A stretch of 64,000 nt of DNA from Avena insularis (Eukaryota; Streptophyta; Magnoliopsida; Poales; Poaceae): positions 331,676,305-331,740,304 of the forward strand of contig CM042689.1 in assembly GCA_023614405.1 (NCBI GenBank), written 5' to 3'. The position numbers and the translations under genes are program-made. This document shows positions 12,416 to 22,807 of this stretch, in pieces. Position 1 is the first letter of the stretch; each line of letters begins with the position of its first letter. The notes under the pieces are model-generated. The model searched no databases and had not been told where the DNA came from. It worked only from the letters and a program-made list of their open reading frames with translations.

Positions 12416-13706
12416 CCTGCCTCGCCTCTTTGCCTATAAGAAGCCCCCGATACCAAAACCCTAAGTACCCGATCAATCTTCCACGAAACAGTCTGTAGCC
12501 GCCTCCACCATCGTCACTAGATCGGGGGGGTATGAAGCTCTTCCCAGCACCCTGCCGGAGGGAGATCATCCAGAGGTCTTCTTCATCACCATGTCAGCCT
12601 CCGGTATGATGCGTGAGTAGGTCCACCTTGGACTACGGGCCTATGTAGTAGCTAGATGGTTGTTTCTCCTCCTTTGTGCTACCATGTTTAGATCTTGTGA
12701 GATCCGTTCATGATCAAGATCATCTATTTGTAATCATGCAAGTTGTGTTTGCAGGGATTCGATGGATGTTGAGATTACTATGTCAGATTGGTTAATGGTT
12801 CTATCTTATTGATTCTATCATGTCTGTGTTGTTTGTGATCTTGCATGCTCTCCGTTTCTAGTAGCTATCTTGGCCAAGTAGATGCTAGTGACTCCAACAG
12901 GGAGTATATTTATGCTCGATAGTGGGTTCATGCCTCTATTTAATCTGGGGAAGTGACAGAAATCTCTAAGGTTGTAGATGTGATGTTGCTACTAGGGAGA
13001 AAACAACGATCTCTTGTTCATGTAACAAGTGGATTGTTTACCTTACACACTTTGCTTAAAGCAGTTATCTGTTGCTTAAAACTTAATATTGGAGGGGTTC
13101 GGATGATAACCTGAAGGTGGATTACTAGTCATAGATGCAGTTGGATGGCGGTCTATATATCTTGTTGTATTTCCCAATAAAATCTCATAGGATCATGAAT
13201 GTCTAGTATTGAATTGTTATGCCTTGTTCTGTCCTGTCAATTGCCCCGCTGTAATTTGTTTACCCAGCATGCCATGTTGTTTATCTTAAGGATAACACCT
13301 CTAGTGAACTATGGACCCTGGTCCAATCTTTACCATTGATACATCCTCCACTGTTACTGTTTACTTTCTGCAAACTACCATTACCTTCCGCACCATACAG
13401 TTAGTCCTTTGTTTTCAGCAAACCGGTGAGATTGACAACCTCACTGTTCGTTGGGGCAAAGCCTTGAGTTTGTTTTGTACAGGTTTCCAAGTTGCTATCA
13501 ATACCTTTGGGTTGTTTCCTTCCTCCTACTGGTTCGATAACCTTGGTTTCTTTCTGAGGGAAGACTTGCTACTGTGCTCATCATACCTTCATGTTGGGGT
13601 CTCCCAACTAAGCTCTATAGTGATCTAAGCACATCACTTATCTCATTTGAGGTTTCCTAGATTTTGGGTCAAATGGGATGGCGAACAATGTTGCATGAGG
13701 AATTTT

Positions 13707-15374
13707 TGTAGGGTTTTCAACATAGAAAACAAAATTTTCCTACGATGGGAACAACTGTGTACCAAGATCTATCTACTAGATACAATCAACGGGAGGATAT
13801 ACATCCGTAGAGAACATACCCTTGACGACCGACAAATCTTAACGAGTCCAAACTCGTGGTTGATGTAGCCGATCTGTTGCCGATCTCAAGATCGAGAGGA
13901 AGTCCTAGCACCGCAAATCAGCGGCGCATCCGTGCTCGCACACACGTCCGAGGCACACAGTAACCTCCGCCTCCTCGCTCCAGCGATGCAGTGGAAGCAC
14001 AACTCTTTCTTTCCGAATAGCCACCGGGAACATGTATCTCGCTAGTCCGAGACCATGGGGGATAAATACTAGAGGGGGAGAGAGATCCTTCACGAGGAGG
14101 TGTGAGTGAGAAGTGAGGAGGGGGGCTCCTTTTATAGGAGAGGGGGAACCCCAAGGGGGTGGCCGGCGCATGGGGGCTGCCCCTTGCCCTCCCTTCATTC
14201 ATGTGGGTGGACACTCCACTCACAAAAATCCCTTTCAATTCCCTCCACTCAAAAACCCACTCAAATTCCCATTAAATTTCCACCAAATTCAATGCAAACT
14301 CTCATTAAATAAAACTCCTTTCATTTATTCAGATTTTTTTCAATTACTTTAATGATAAATATTCACATCTAACCCCTTTCTAGTATTTCATTTCACATGC
14401 AAAAACACTTTCTGCAATTTCACCCGAAAACCCGTTTCAGTATCTAGTGAAATAAATTCCTACGCTTGTTATTCTTTCCGGCATGAAACTTTTGCTCCAG
14501 ATGGATGTCGGTGTCTCTTAAGTGTGTCACCCTACGGTTCGCGAATAATGCGTACATGATGGAGAACCCTCTCAGATTAATAATCAGAAGCGGGACCTGG
14601 AGGTCCATACTGACTCCCACACATTCATGATATATTACATGTCTGAGATTCTTGTGATCGTGAGAACCTTTCACGCTAGTATCTTAATCCCTTTATTTCA
14701 TGATATATTACATATCCGAGATTTGATCATCGGTATCTCCATACCTAGTTTGATCTCGTTACTGACATGTACTCTTTTCTCGTTCCCGTGATATAACATT
14801 CTATTGATCAAATCACTTGCTTGCAAGCTAACCAATGTGATATCATCAAGAGGGCCCAGAGCATATCTATCCATCATCGGGATGAAAAAATTCCACTCTC
14901 GATCCATGGGCCTCAACATAACACTTTAGTAGTACTGAACCCATCTTTATAATCACCCTGTTAAAATGTGACGTTTGATGTTATCAAGATATTCTTCCGG
15001 TGTTAGTGATTGACATGATCTCATGGTCTAAGGATTAGGATCACTTCGTATATTGTTATAGCAATATAAGCTCAATGACTTTGATCGTAATGCTATACTT
15101 TGGATGAATGTTCATCACATCATTACACTAATGTTGTGACCTCGTTATTAACAACATCCAATGTCCATGATCAGGAAACCTTGATCATCTTGTTAATCAA
15201 CGAGCTAGTTTATGAGAGAGGCCTAACTAGGAACTTTCTGTTTATTTATTAAACACACATGTATTAACGTTTCCGTATTAATACAATTATAGCATGCAAA
15301 ATAAACATATATAATATACTTGGAATATACATAATAAACACTTTATTATTGCCTCTCAGGGCATATTCCCTTCA
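13707..15374 (-). repeat. 3' LTR of the copia element
   Basis: A 1668-bp direct repeat of 20432-22663. A TATAAAA box is read on the minus strand at about 14130. Short reading frames inside it are repeated in both LTRs and are not genes. Confidence 0.9.
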
Positions 15375-15392
15375 GTCTCCCACTTGCACTAG
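15375..15392 (-). other. Polypurine tract of the copia element
   Basis: The minus strand reads AAGTGGGAGAC immediately before the 3' LTR, the expected second-strand primer. Confidence 0.75.
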
Positions 15393-15406
15393 AGACAATA
15401 ATCTAG

Positions 15407-15658
15407 TTACATAGTGATAAATCTAACACCCATGGAGTTCTGGTGTTGATCATGTTTTGCTCTAGGGAGAGTTTTAGTCAATGGATCTGCTACATTGAGA
15501 TTCGTATGCACTTTACAAATCTTTATATCTCCATCCTTGACATGCTCGCGGATGGATTGAAACCGGCGCTTAATATGCTTGGAATTCTTGTGAGACCTTG
15601 GTTCTTTGGCATTGGCAATGGCACCATTGTTGTCACAATAGATCACCATTGGTTCCAA
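15407..15658 (-). pseudogene. Copia RNase H, C-terminal part
   Basis: The end of the pol polyprotein. It shows YCDNNGAIANAKEPRSHKNS, the usual copia RNase H block with Asp and Asn, then SKHIKRRFQSIREHV and ADPLTKTLPRAKHDQH, the standard C-terminus. It is out of frame with the preceding segment (15772-16332), and stops lie in the 113-bp gap between them. RNase H would remove the RNA strand during reverse transcription. This copy cannot be made as part of an intact polyprotein. Confidence 0.85.
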
Positions 15659-15771
15659 CGCGCTACAACCACACCTAGTTCAGATATGAACTCCTTCATC
15701 CAAACCGCTTCCTGATCCGCTTTCGAAGCAACAACATATTCGGCTTTCGTTGTTGATCCCGCCACCATGGG

Positions 15772-16332
15772 TTATTTGGAACTCCTCCAACTAACCACTC
15801 CACCATTCATGAGAAATACGTATCCGGATTGAGACTTAGAGTCATCTGGATCAGTGTCAAAACTAGCGTCGACATAACACTTAGCGACGAGCCGTTCTTC
15901 ACCTCCATACACAAGAAACATATCCTTAGTTCTTCGCAAGTACTTAAGGATATTCTTGACCGCTATCCAGTGTTCCGAACCTGGATCCGATTGGTACCTA
16001 CTAGTCAAACTAATAGCATGTGCCACGTCCGGTCTTGTACATAGCATGTCATACATTATAGAGCCTATGGCTGAAGCATAGGGTACTTTGTCCATTATCT
16101 CTCTTTCTTCCACCGTAGCCGGACTTTGAGTCTTACTCAATATCTTGCCTTGAAACATAGGTAAGAACCCCTTCTTACTTCCGTCCATTTTAAACTTCTT
16201 TAACATCTTATCAAGGTATGTACTTTGCGATAGCCCTATTAGGCGCCTAGATCTATCTCTATAGATTTTTATGCTTAATATGTATGACGCTTCACCTAGG
16301 TCCTTCATTAAAAATTTGTTGTTTAGATACAC
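15772..16332 (-). pseudogene. Copia reverse transcriptase end and RNase H start
   Basis: Continues pol after a frameshift near 16320. Recognisable blocks are MKDLGEASYILSIKIYRDRS, LSQSTYLDKMLKKF, and PYASAIGSIMYDMLCTRPDV (thumb/connection of copia reverse transcriptase). Then come CYVDASFDTDPDDSKSQSGY, with the first RNase H aspartate, and GGVVSWRSSK. It stops at 15772. Neighbouring segments on both sides supply the missing parts in other frames. Confidence 0.85.
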
Positions 16333-17360
16333 TGTTTAAAATATCTATATCATTTCCGATCAATAATATGTTATCCACATATAATATCAGAAATGCCACA
16401 TTGCTCCCACTCACTTCCTTGTAAATACAAGACTCTCCATAAGTTTGGACAAATCCAAACTCTTTGATCACTTCATCAAAGCGGAGATTCCAACTCCGTG
16501 ATGCTTGCTTCAGTCCATAGATGAATCGCTGAAGCTTGCACACCTTGTTAGCATCCTTAGGATCGACAAAACCCTTTGTTTGTATCACATACAACTCTTC
16601 CTCAATATTGCCATTGAGGAACGCGGTTTTGACATCAATCTGCCGTATTTCATAATAGAAATATGCAGCAATTGCTAACATAATCCTAACTAATTTTAGC
16701 ATCGCTACTGGAGAGAATGTCTCATCGTAGTCAACTCCTTGAATTTTTCGAAACCCCTTTGTGACAAGTTGAGCTTTATAGATGGTCACATTACCGTCAG
16801 CATCAGTTTTTCTTTTGAAAATCCATTTACTCGCCACGACCTTTCGGTTGTGAGGTAAGTCCACCAAGTTCCAAACTTGGTTTTCGTACATGGATTCCAT
16901 CTCGGATTTCATGGCTTCTAACCATTTGTTGGAATCCTGGTTCATCATCGCTTCCTCATATGTCGCAGGGTCATCAATTTCATCAACCATTAAATTCATA
17001 ACAGGGTTTCCGTATAGCTCGGGAGCTGCACACATCCTGCTAGACCTACGAGGTTTGGTAGTACTCTCTTTCAGAGTTTCATGATCATTATCATTAGTTC
17101 CCTCTTCAATTGGTGAATCCAACTCCGGAACAATTTCCGGCACTGTGCTACTCGCCATACTATGAAGAGAAGATTCAATAACTTCTTCGAGTTCTACCTT
17201 CCGACTACTCACACCTTTCGTGAGAAACTCTTTCTCTAGAAAGGATCCATTCTTGGCAACAAAAACCTTTCCCTTCGATCTGTGATAGAAGGAATACCCA
17301 ATAGTTTCCTTAGGGTATCCTATGAAGACACATTTTTCCGCTTTGGGTTCGAGTTTATCC
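16292..17360 (-). pseudogene. Copia reverse transcriptase with YVDN active site
   Basis: RNA-dependent DNA polymerase region. From the TAA near 17362, the frame runs through a typical linker (KCVFIGYPKETIGYSFYHRS) to 16292. Conserved blocks: KWLEAMKSEMESMYENQVW, KWIFKRKTDADGNV, QGVDYDETFSPVAMLKLVRI, QIDVKTAFLNGNIEEELYV with the first catalytic Asp, and YGLKQASRSWNLRFD. The essential YVDD box reads YVDN, with codon AAC at 16370-16372 (minus strand). Loss of the second Asp should abolish polymerase activity whatever the other lesions. The likely cause is one G-to-A transition (GAC to AAC). The upstream stop and downstream frameshift confirm decay. Confidence 0.88.
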
Positions 17361-17362
17361 GG

Positions 17363-18053
17363 TTAAAGTTTCTTCACATAAACATCGCATCCCCAAACTT
17401 TAAGAAATGACAGCTTAGGTTTGTTTCCAAACCACAATTCGTACGGTGTCTTTTCAACGGATTTAGATGGTGCCCGATTTAAAGTGAATGCAGCGGTTTC
17501 TAGTGCATAACCCCAAAATGATAGTGGCAAGTCCATCAGAGACATCATAGATTGAACCATATCCAATAAAGTACGATTACAATGTTCCGACACACCATTT
17601 CGCTGTGGTGTTCCAGCAGGTGTGAGTTGTGAAACAATTCCACACTCCTTCAAATGAGTGCCAAACTCGTAACTTAGATACTCACCTCCACGGTCGGACC
17701 ATAGAAATTTTATCTTTCTATTACGATGATTTTCTACTTCACTCTGAAATTCCTTGAACTTTTCAAAGGTTTCAGACTTGTGTTTCATCAAGTAGATATA
17801 ATCGTATCTACTCAAATCATCCGTGAAAGTAACAAAATAACGATATCCACCTCGCGCTGACACACTCATTGGACCACATACATCAGAATGTATGATCTCC
17901 AATAAATTTGTCGCCCGTTCCATTGAACCAGAAAACGGCATTCTATTCATCTTGCCCATAAGGCATGGCTCACATGTATCAAATGATTCAAAATCAAGTG
18001 ATTCCAAAAGTCCATCCGAATGGAGCTTCTTCATGCGTTTAACGCTAATATGA
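17363..18053 (-). pseudogene. Copia integrase, catalytic triad retained
   Basis: Starts in a frame different from gag-protease, around RLGHISVKRMKKLHSDG, the GAG-pre-integrase zinc-binding segment, completed by CEPCLMGKM. The catalytic core has the D, D, E residues: HSDVCGPM, LWSDRGGEY and NGVSEHCNRT. The C-terminal half has LSFWGYALETAAFTLNRAPS and KTPYELWFGNKPKLSFLKVW. It ends at a TAA directly after GCDVYVKKL, within what should be continuous pol. The function in family members is insertion of element cDNA into the genome. The triad survives, but the polyprotein is cut on both sides. Confidence 0.88.
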
Positions 18054-18069
18054 CCTAGACGGCAAGCGA

Positions 18070-19377
18070 TTACATATATGCGGATATATCATCATTAAGT
18101 TTAATCCTTTTAGCATCAACATTATGAATATGTGTAACACTATTATCAAGATCCAACAGAAATAAACCATTCATCATCGGTGCATGACCATAAAAGATTT
18201 CATTCATATAAATATAACAACCATTGTTCTCGTATTTAAATGAATAACCACTTCTCATCAAACATGATACAGATACAATGTTCATGCTCAGTGATGGCAC
18301 CAGATAACAATTATTCAAGTTTATTACTAATCCCAACAGTAAGTGGAGAGGTAGCATTCCGACAGCGATCACATCAACACTTGATCCATTGCCGACACGC
18401 ATCTTGACCTCACCCCTTGCTAGCGGTCGCTTGTTTCGCAGCCCCTGATTCGAGTTACAAATATTAGCAACTGAACCGGTATCAAATACCCAGGTGCAGC
18501 TGCGAGTACTAGTCAAGTACACATCAATAACATATATATCATATATACCTTTATTTTCCTTGTCGACCTTCTTGTCTGCCAAATACTTGGGGCAGTTGCG
18601 CTTCCAGTGGCTAGTCCCCTTACAATAATAGCACTTGGTATCAGACTTAGGGCCAACTCGGGGTTTCTTTTCAGGCACGGCAACCGGCGTGCCACCCTTA
18701 CTTCCCTTCCATTTTCCCTTCTTGTCTTTCTTGAAACCAGTGGTCTTATTGATCATCAACACTTGATGTTCTTTCTTGATCTCCACTTCTGCAGTTTCAA
18801 GCATTGACAAAAGCTCGGGGAGAGACTTTTTCATGCCTTGCATATTATAGTTCATCACAAAGCTCTTATAGCTAGGTGGTAGAGACTGCAGAACACGATG
18901 GATGTCTAAGTCAATGGGAATTGTTATTCCCAAGGACACAAGCTTATCGGCGTAACCCGACATCTTGAGTACATGCTCACTTACGGAGCTGTTCTCTTCC
19001 ATCATGCAGCTAAAGAACTTTTCTGAAGCATTGTAGCTCTCTACAGCAGCATGTGTGTCGAAAATCATTTTCAACTCACCCATTGTATCAAATGCATTGC
19101 CATTTTTGAAATGCTTTCGAAGTTCTGGCTCTAGCCCATACAATATGCCGCAATGAACTAAGTTGTGGTCCTCCTGATGAGTCTGATAGACATTCTTCTC
19201 CTCGTCAGGGGCATCATCAAACGGTGGGGGGCCTAACGACGCTTCTAGCACATATTGTTTTTGTGCAGCAGAGAGGAGAATCCTCAAATTCATGGCCCAT
19301 TCGGTAAAGTTGCTATGGTTCGTTGCAAGTTTCTCTTTCTCCATGAACAGATTGAAATTAAAAGCAGGTGGTGCCAT
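18070..19377 (-). pseudogene. Copia gag and protease
   Basis: The ATG at 19377 opens MAPPAFNFNLFMEKEKLATN, followed by the copia gag fold (NFTEWAMNLRILLSAAQ; LEPELRKHFK; SLPPSYKSFVMNYN). A zinc knuckle CYYCKGTSHWKRNC (CX2CX4HX4C) ends the nucleocapsid. The protease active site follows as WVFDTGSVANIC. The frame is open for 435 codons, unusually well kept for this element. It ends at a TAA at about 18070 just before the integrase, where a frameshift separates the two. A gag product from this frame is conceivable; processing and reverse transcription in cis are not. Confidence 0.88.
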
Positions 19378-20414
19378 CTACAACAGAATTTGTAAAGTTT
19401 AGACTAAGTTTATGATAGATTGAGTTCAACTAATCAAAATTAAGAATGAACTCCCACTCAAAAACGACATCCCTCGTGCCTTTTTGGTGATTACATGGAC
19501 CAAATCCACTACGCCAAGTCCGATCATCCGTGAGTCGGTGTAGCTTCAAAGGAGAGCATCAAATGGATATCATATCAACCATATGACTCATGCTTAACCT
19601 TTCGGTCTGTGTTCCGAGGCCATGTATGTACATGATAGACTCGCCAAGTAAGAACCTTAGTATTCGCGTGTGTAACTTTCTTACACCCGAAGTATGATTG
19701 TGGATCCAAGAACACCCGATCATCACGCGATGTCTTGGAGCGACAAAACATAATCGGTGCATACTTAAGGATGAACACATTCTTATCTTGATATCTAAAT
19801 GAGGGATCATCTTAATAGTCTAATAAAACGCCAAACAAGCAATATAAGATGCAATCAAACATCACATGTTTGTAAGTGGAATGATATGGTTCTTGCACTC
19901 GATCTTCATCATGTGCATCGTGGTATGATCACTATCATACCTCTATGTGTAAGGCCAAGGTCTATGGAACTTACACGCTATGTGTGTTGTAAGAGTATCA
20001 ACTCATACATCTACTTACAACATCACCATATCATGACACTAGCCCAGTAACAATCTAAACTAGACGCCTCTAATTTATCCATTGCAAGTTTTACGTGGCT
20101 TAGGGCTTTCGAAGATAGAACCGTTCATACCTACGAACATGAACCACAACAAGGATAACCAAATTGTTGACAACTCGTTGCAAATTAGATATTGACTATA
20201 GTAGGAGAGACAGATACCCGCTAGCCACTTATGCAAAACTAGTTGCATGTCAAGCGTGGAACGGGTCTCATGTGCGAAGACATGTCAAGTTTGTCCGGGC
20301 CGCTTCATCCCACTATGCCACCAATATCCAAAGTACAACTAAGAAGCAATAACATGATCATCATCGCCCACATACTCATATGTGTACTACCCGTGCAAAG
20401 CATCTACGCATAGA
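19378..20414 (-). other. Copia untranslated leader
   Basis: About 1 kb between the primer site and the gag ATG. It has no convincing reading frame on either strand. This is the expected place for the 5' leader and packaging sequence of the element. Confidence 0.55.
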
Positions 20415-20430
20415 TCCGGTTCTGATACCA
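20415..20430 (-). other. Primer binding site, initiator Met-tRNA
   Basis: The minus strand reads TGGTATCAGAACCGGA beside the 5' LTR. One base departs from the usual TGGTATCAGAGC form. Confidence 0.85.
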
Positions 20431-20431
20431 C

Positions 20432-22663
20432 TGTAGGGTTCGCAGCATAGAAAACAGAAAATTTCCTACGATGGGAACAACTATGTACCAAGATCTATCT
20501 ACTAGATACAATCAACGGGTGGATATACATCCGTAGATAACATACCCTTGAAGACCGACAAAGTTTAACGAGTCCGAACTCGTGGTTGATGTAGACGATC
20601 TGTTGCCGATCTCAAGATCGAGAGGAAGTCCTAGCACCGCAAATCAGCGGTGCATCCGTGCTCGCACACACGTCCGAGGCACCGAGCAACCTCCGCCTCC
20701 TCGCTCCAGCGATGCAGCGGAAGCACAACTCTTTCTTGCCGAATAGCCACCAGGAACATGTATCTCGCTAATCCGAGACCATGGGGGATAAATACTAGAG
20801 GGGGAGAGAGATCCTTCACAAGGAGGTGTGAGTGAGAAGTAAGGAGGGGCTCCTTTTATAGGAGAGGGCGGGAACCCCAAGGGGGTGGCCGGCGCATGGG
20901 GGCTGCCCCCTTGGCCTCCGCTCATTCATGTGGGTGGACACTCCACTCATAAAAATCCCTTTCAATTCCCTCCACTAAAAAACCCACTCAAATTTCCATT
21001 AGATTTCCACCAAATTTAATGCAAACTCTCATTAATAAAACTCCTTTTATTTATTCAGAATTTTGTCAGTTACTTTAATGACACACATTCACATATAACC
21101 ACTTGCTAGTATTTCATTTCACATGCAAAAACACTTTCTGCAATTTCACCCGAAAACCCGTTTCGGTATCTAGTGAAATAAATTCCTGCGCTTCTTATTC
21201 TTTCGAGCATGAAACTTTTGCTCCAGATGGATGTCGGTGTCTCTTAAGTGTGTCACCCTACAGTTCGCAAATAATGCGGACATGATCGAGACCCCTCTCA
21301 GATCAATAATCAGAAGCAGGACTTGGAGGTCCATACTGACTCCCACACATTCAGCGATGACTTTCTTGTGATCGCGAGAACCTTTTATGCTAGTATCTTA
21401 ATCCCTTTGTTTTGTGATATATTACATATCCGATATTCGATCATCGGTATCTCCATACCTAGTTTGATCTCGTTACTGACATGTACTCTTTTCTCGTTCC
21501 CGTGATATAAAATTCTAGTGATCAAATCACTTGCTTGCAAGCTAACCAATGTGATATCACCGAGAGGGCCCAGAGCATATCTATCCATCACCGGGATGAT
21601 AAAATTCCACTCTCGATCCATGGGCCTCAACATAACACTTTAGTAGTACTAAACCCATCTTTATAATCACCCTGTTATGGTGTGATGTTTGATGTTATCA
21701 AGATACTCTTGCGGTGTTAGTGATTGACATGATCTCATGGTCTAAGGATTATTATCACTTCGTATGTTGTTATAGCAATATAAACTCAATGACTTTGATC
21801 GTAATGCTATACTTCGGATGAATGTTCATCACATCATTACGCTAATATTGTGACCTCGTTATTAATAACATCCAATGTCCATGATCAGGAAACCTTGATC
21901 ATCTTGTTAATCAACGAGCTAGTTTATGAGAGAGGCATAACTAGGAACTTTCTGTTTGTTTATTAAACACACATGTATTAACGTTTCCGTATTAATACCA
22001 ATGGTAAGGAAATCGGTAATCGTTAACTGCTCGGTTGTCTTGGGAGTAGCGACTAATCGGAATTCGGACGATTAACTGATTTAATCGGTCGGCTATTAAT
22101 CGGTGCAACCTACAAAAATTAGCACATAAAACACATATGACTCCTCTTGCACCTCAACCAACTACCCTATTAAAGGCAGCCTCGAGCTCTCGGATGAGAT
22201 CCTCAAGGCGCTCGAGCTCTTGTATCTGAGGTCTTATCGACAACTACGAGGAACTTGTCAACAACGGCAAGGAACTGGTTGGTGATGGTAGAAATCGAGA
22301 TCCTGGAGGCAGGGATTGAGCAGGAGCTTCGAAAAACCTACTTCATTCGGGCGGGCTAGCAGATGGATAGGCGATATGTGTTTATAATTTTGCAACTTTT
22401 TTTACCAAGTGTGGTAGTTAATCGGGAATATACCTAGTAATCGAAGAATCAGAGCTATTAATCGGGCTAGACGATACACGAACGATTAATGGTAATCGAC
22501 ACGGTCAGGTCCCTAGTAATGATTAATCGGCCTATTAATCGCTGATTCGGCCTATTTTTTGAACAGTGTTAATACAATTATAGCATGCAAAATAAACCTA
22601 TCATATACTTGGAATATACCTAATAAACACTTTATTATTGCCTCTTAGGGCATATTACCTTCA
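20432..22663 (-). repeat. 5' LTR of the copia element, enlarged
   Basis: Matches 13707-15374 closely, apart from a foreign 570-bp block at 21999-22568. It has a TATAAAA box at about 20854 (minus strand). It lies inside a CACTA repeat unit, which resumes at 22664. Confidence 0.9.
21999..22568. mobile_element. hAT-like non-autonomous element
   Basis: This 570-bp block is absent from the sister LTR. It is bracketed by TTAATAC at 21992-21998 and 22569-22575, a 7-bp perfect target duplication (8 bp with one mismatch), which suits hAT. The right end, read inward, starts CACTGTTCAAAAAATAGGCC, a common grass hAT terminus; the left end starts CAATGGTAAGG. The interior is crowded with ATTAATCGG/CCGATTAAT motifs in both orientations near both ends. 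There is no transposase frame. Confidence 0.7.
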
Positions 22664-22807
22664 TTTTTTCCTTTTCTTAGCACCAAAAATCCATTTCCAT
22701 TTTCCTAGTGCAAACAACGGGCGGTTTTGTGAAGCAACCACCAAATGGCTAATTCAAAATGCTACCACCACATTTTTCCAAAATACTTTACCACCTTACA
22801 TGGACAA
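22664..22807. repeat. CACTA 660-bp unit 2, middle piece
   Basis: Continues the repeat interrupted at 13706 (accaaaaatcc..gggcggttttgtgaagcaac) and is itself cut at 22807 by the gypsy insertion. The sequence resumes at 34447. Confidence 0.8.

Larger units (their letters stand above)
1436..13636 (+). mobile_element. Athila-like solo LTR, split by a copia insertion
   Basis: The LTR starts TGATACGTCC at 1436 and ends ACATCA at 13636. Target duplication is CCTAT (1431-1435) against CTTAT (13637-13641), one mismatch. Its own DNA is 1436-1765 plus 12421-13636, about 1.55 kb, the same length as the LTR at 56930-58471, which carries a tRNA-Asp primer site. No internal domain or second LTR remains, so it is a solo LTR left by LTR-LTR recombination. 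A CTATAAG box lies at about 12434. The copia element 1766-12415 sits inside it. Confidence 0.85.
13707..22663 (-). mobile_element. Full-length defective Ty1/copia element
   Basis: The LTRs are 13707-15374 and 20432-22663, the second enlarged by a 570-bp insertion. They begin TGTAGGG and end CCTTCA on the plus strand. A T-rich 5-bp target site (ATTTT/TTTTT) flanks the element inside a CACTA 660-bp unit. The primer site TGGTATCAGAACCGGA (minus strand) and the purine tract AAGTGGGAGAC are present. Gag, protease, integrase, reverse transcriptase and RNase H occur in copia order on the minus strand, but in at least five frame segments. The domain style resembles the Angela/BARE group, though lineage is not proven. 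Confidence 0.9.
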
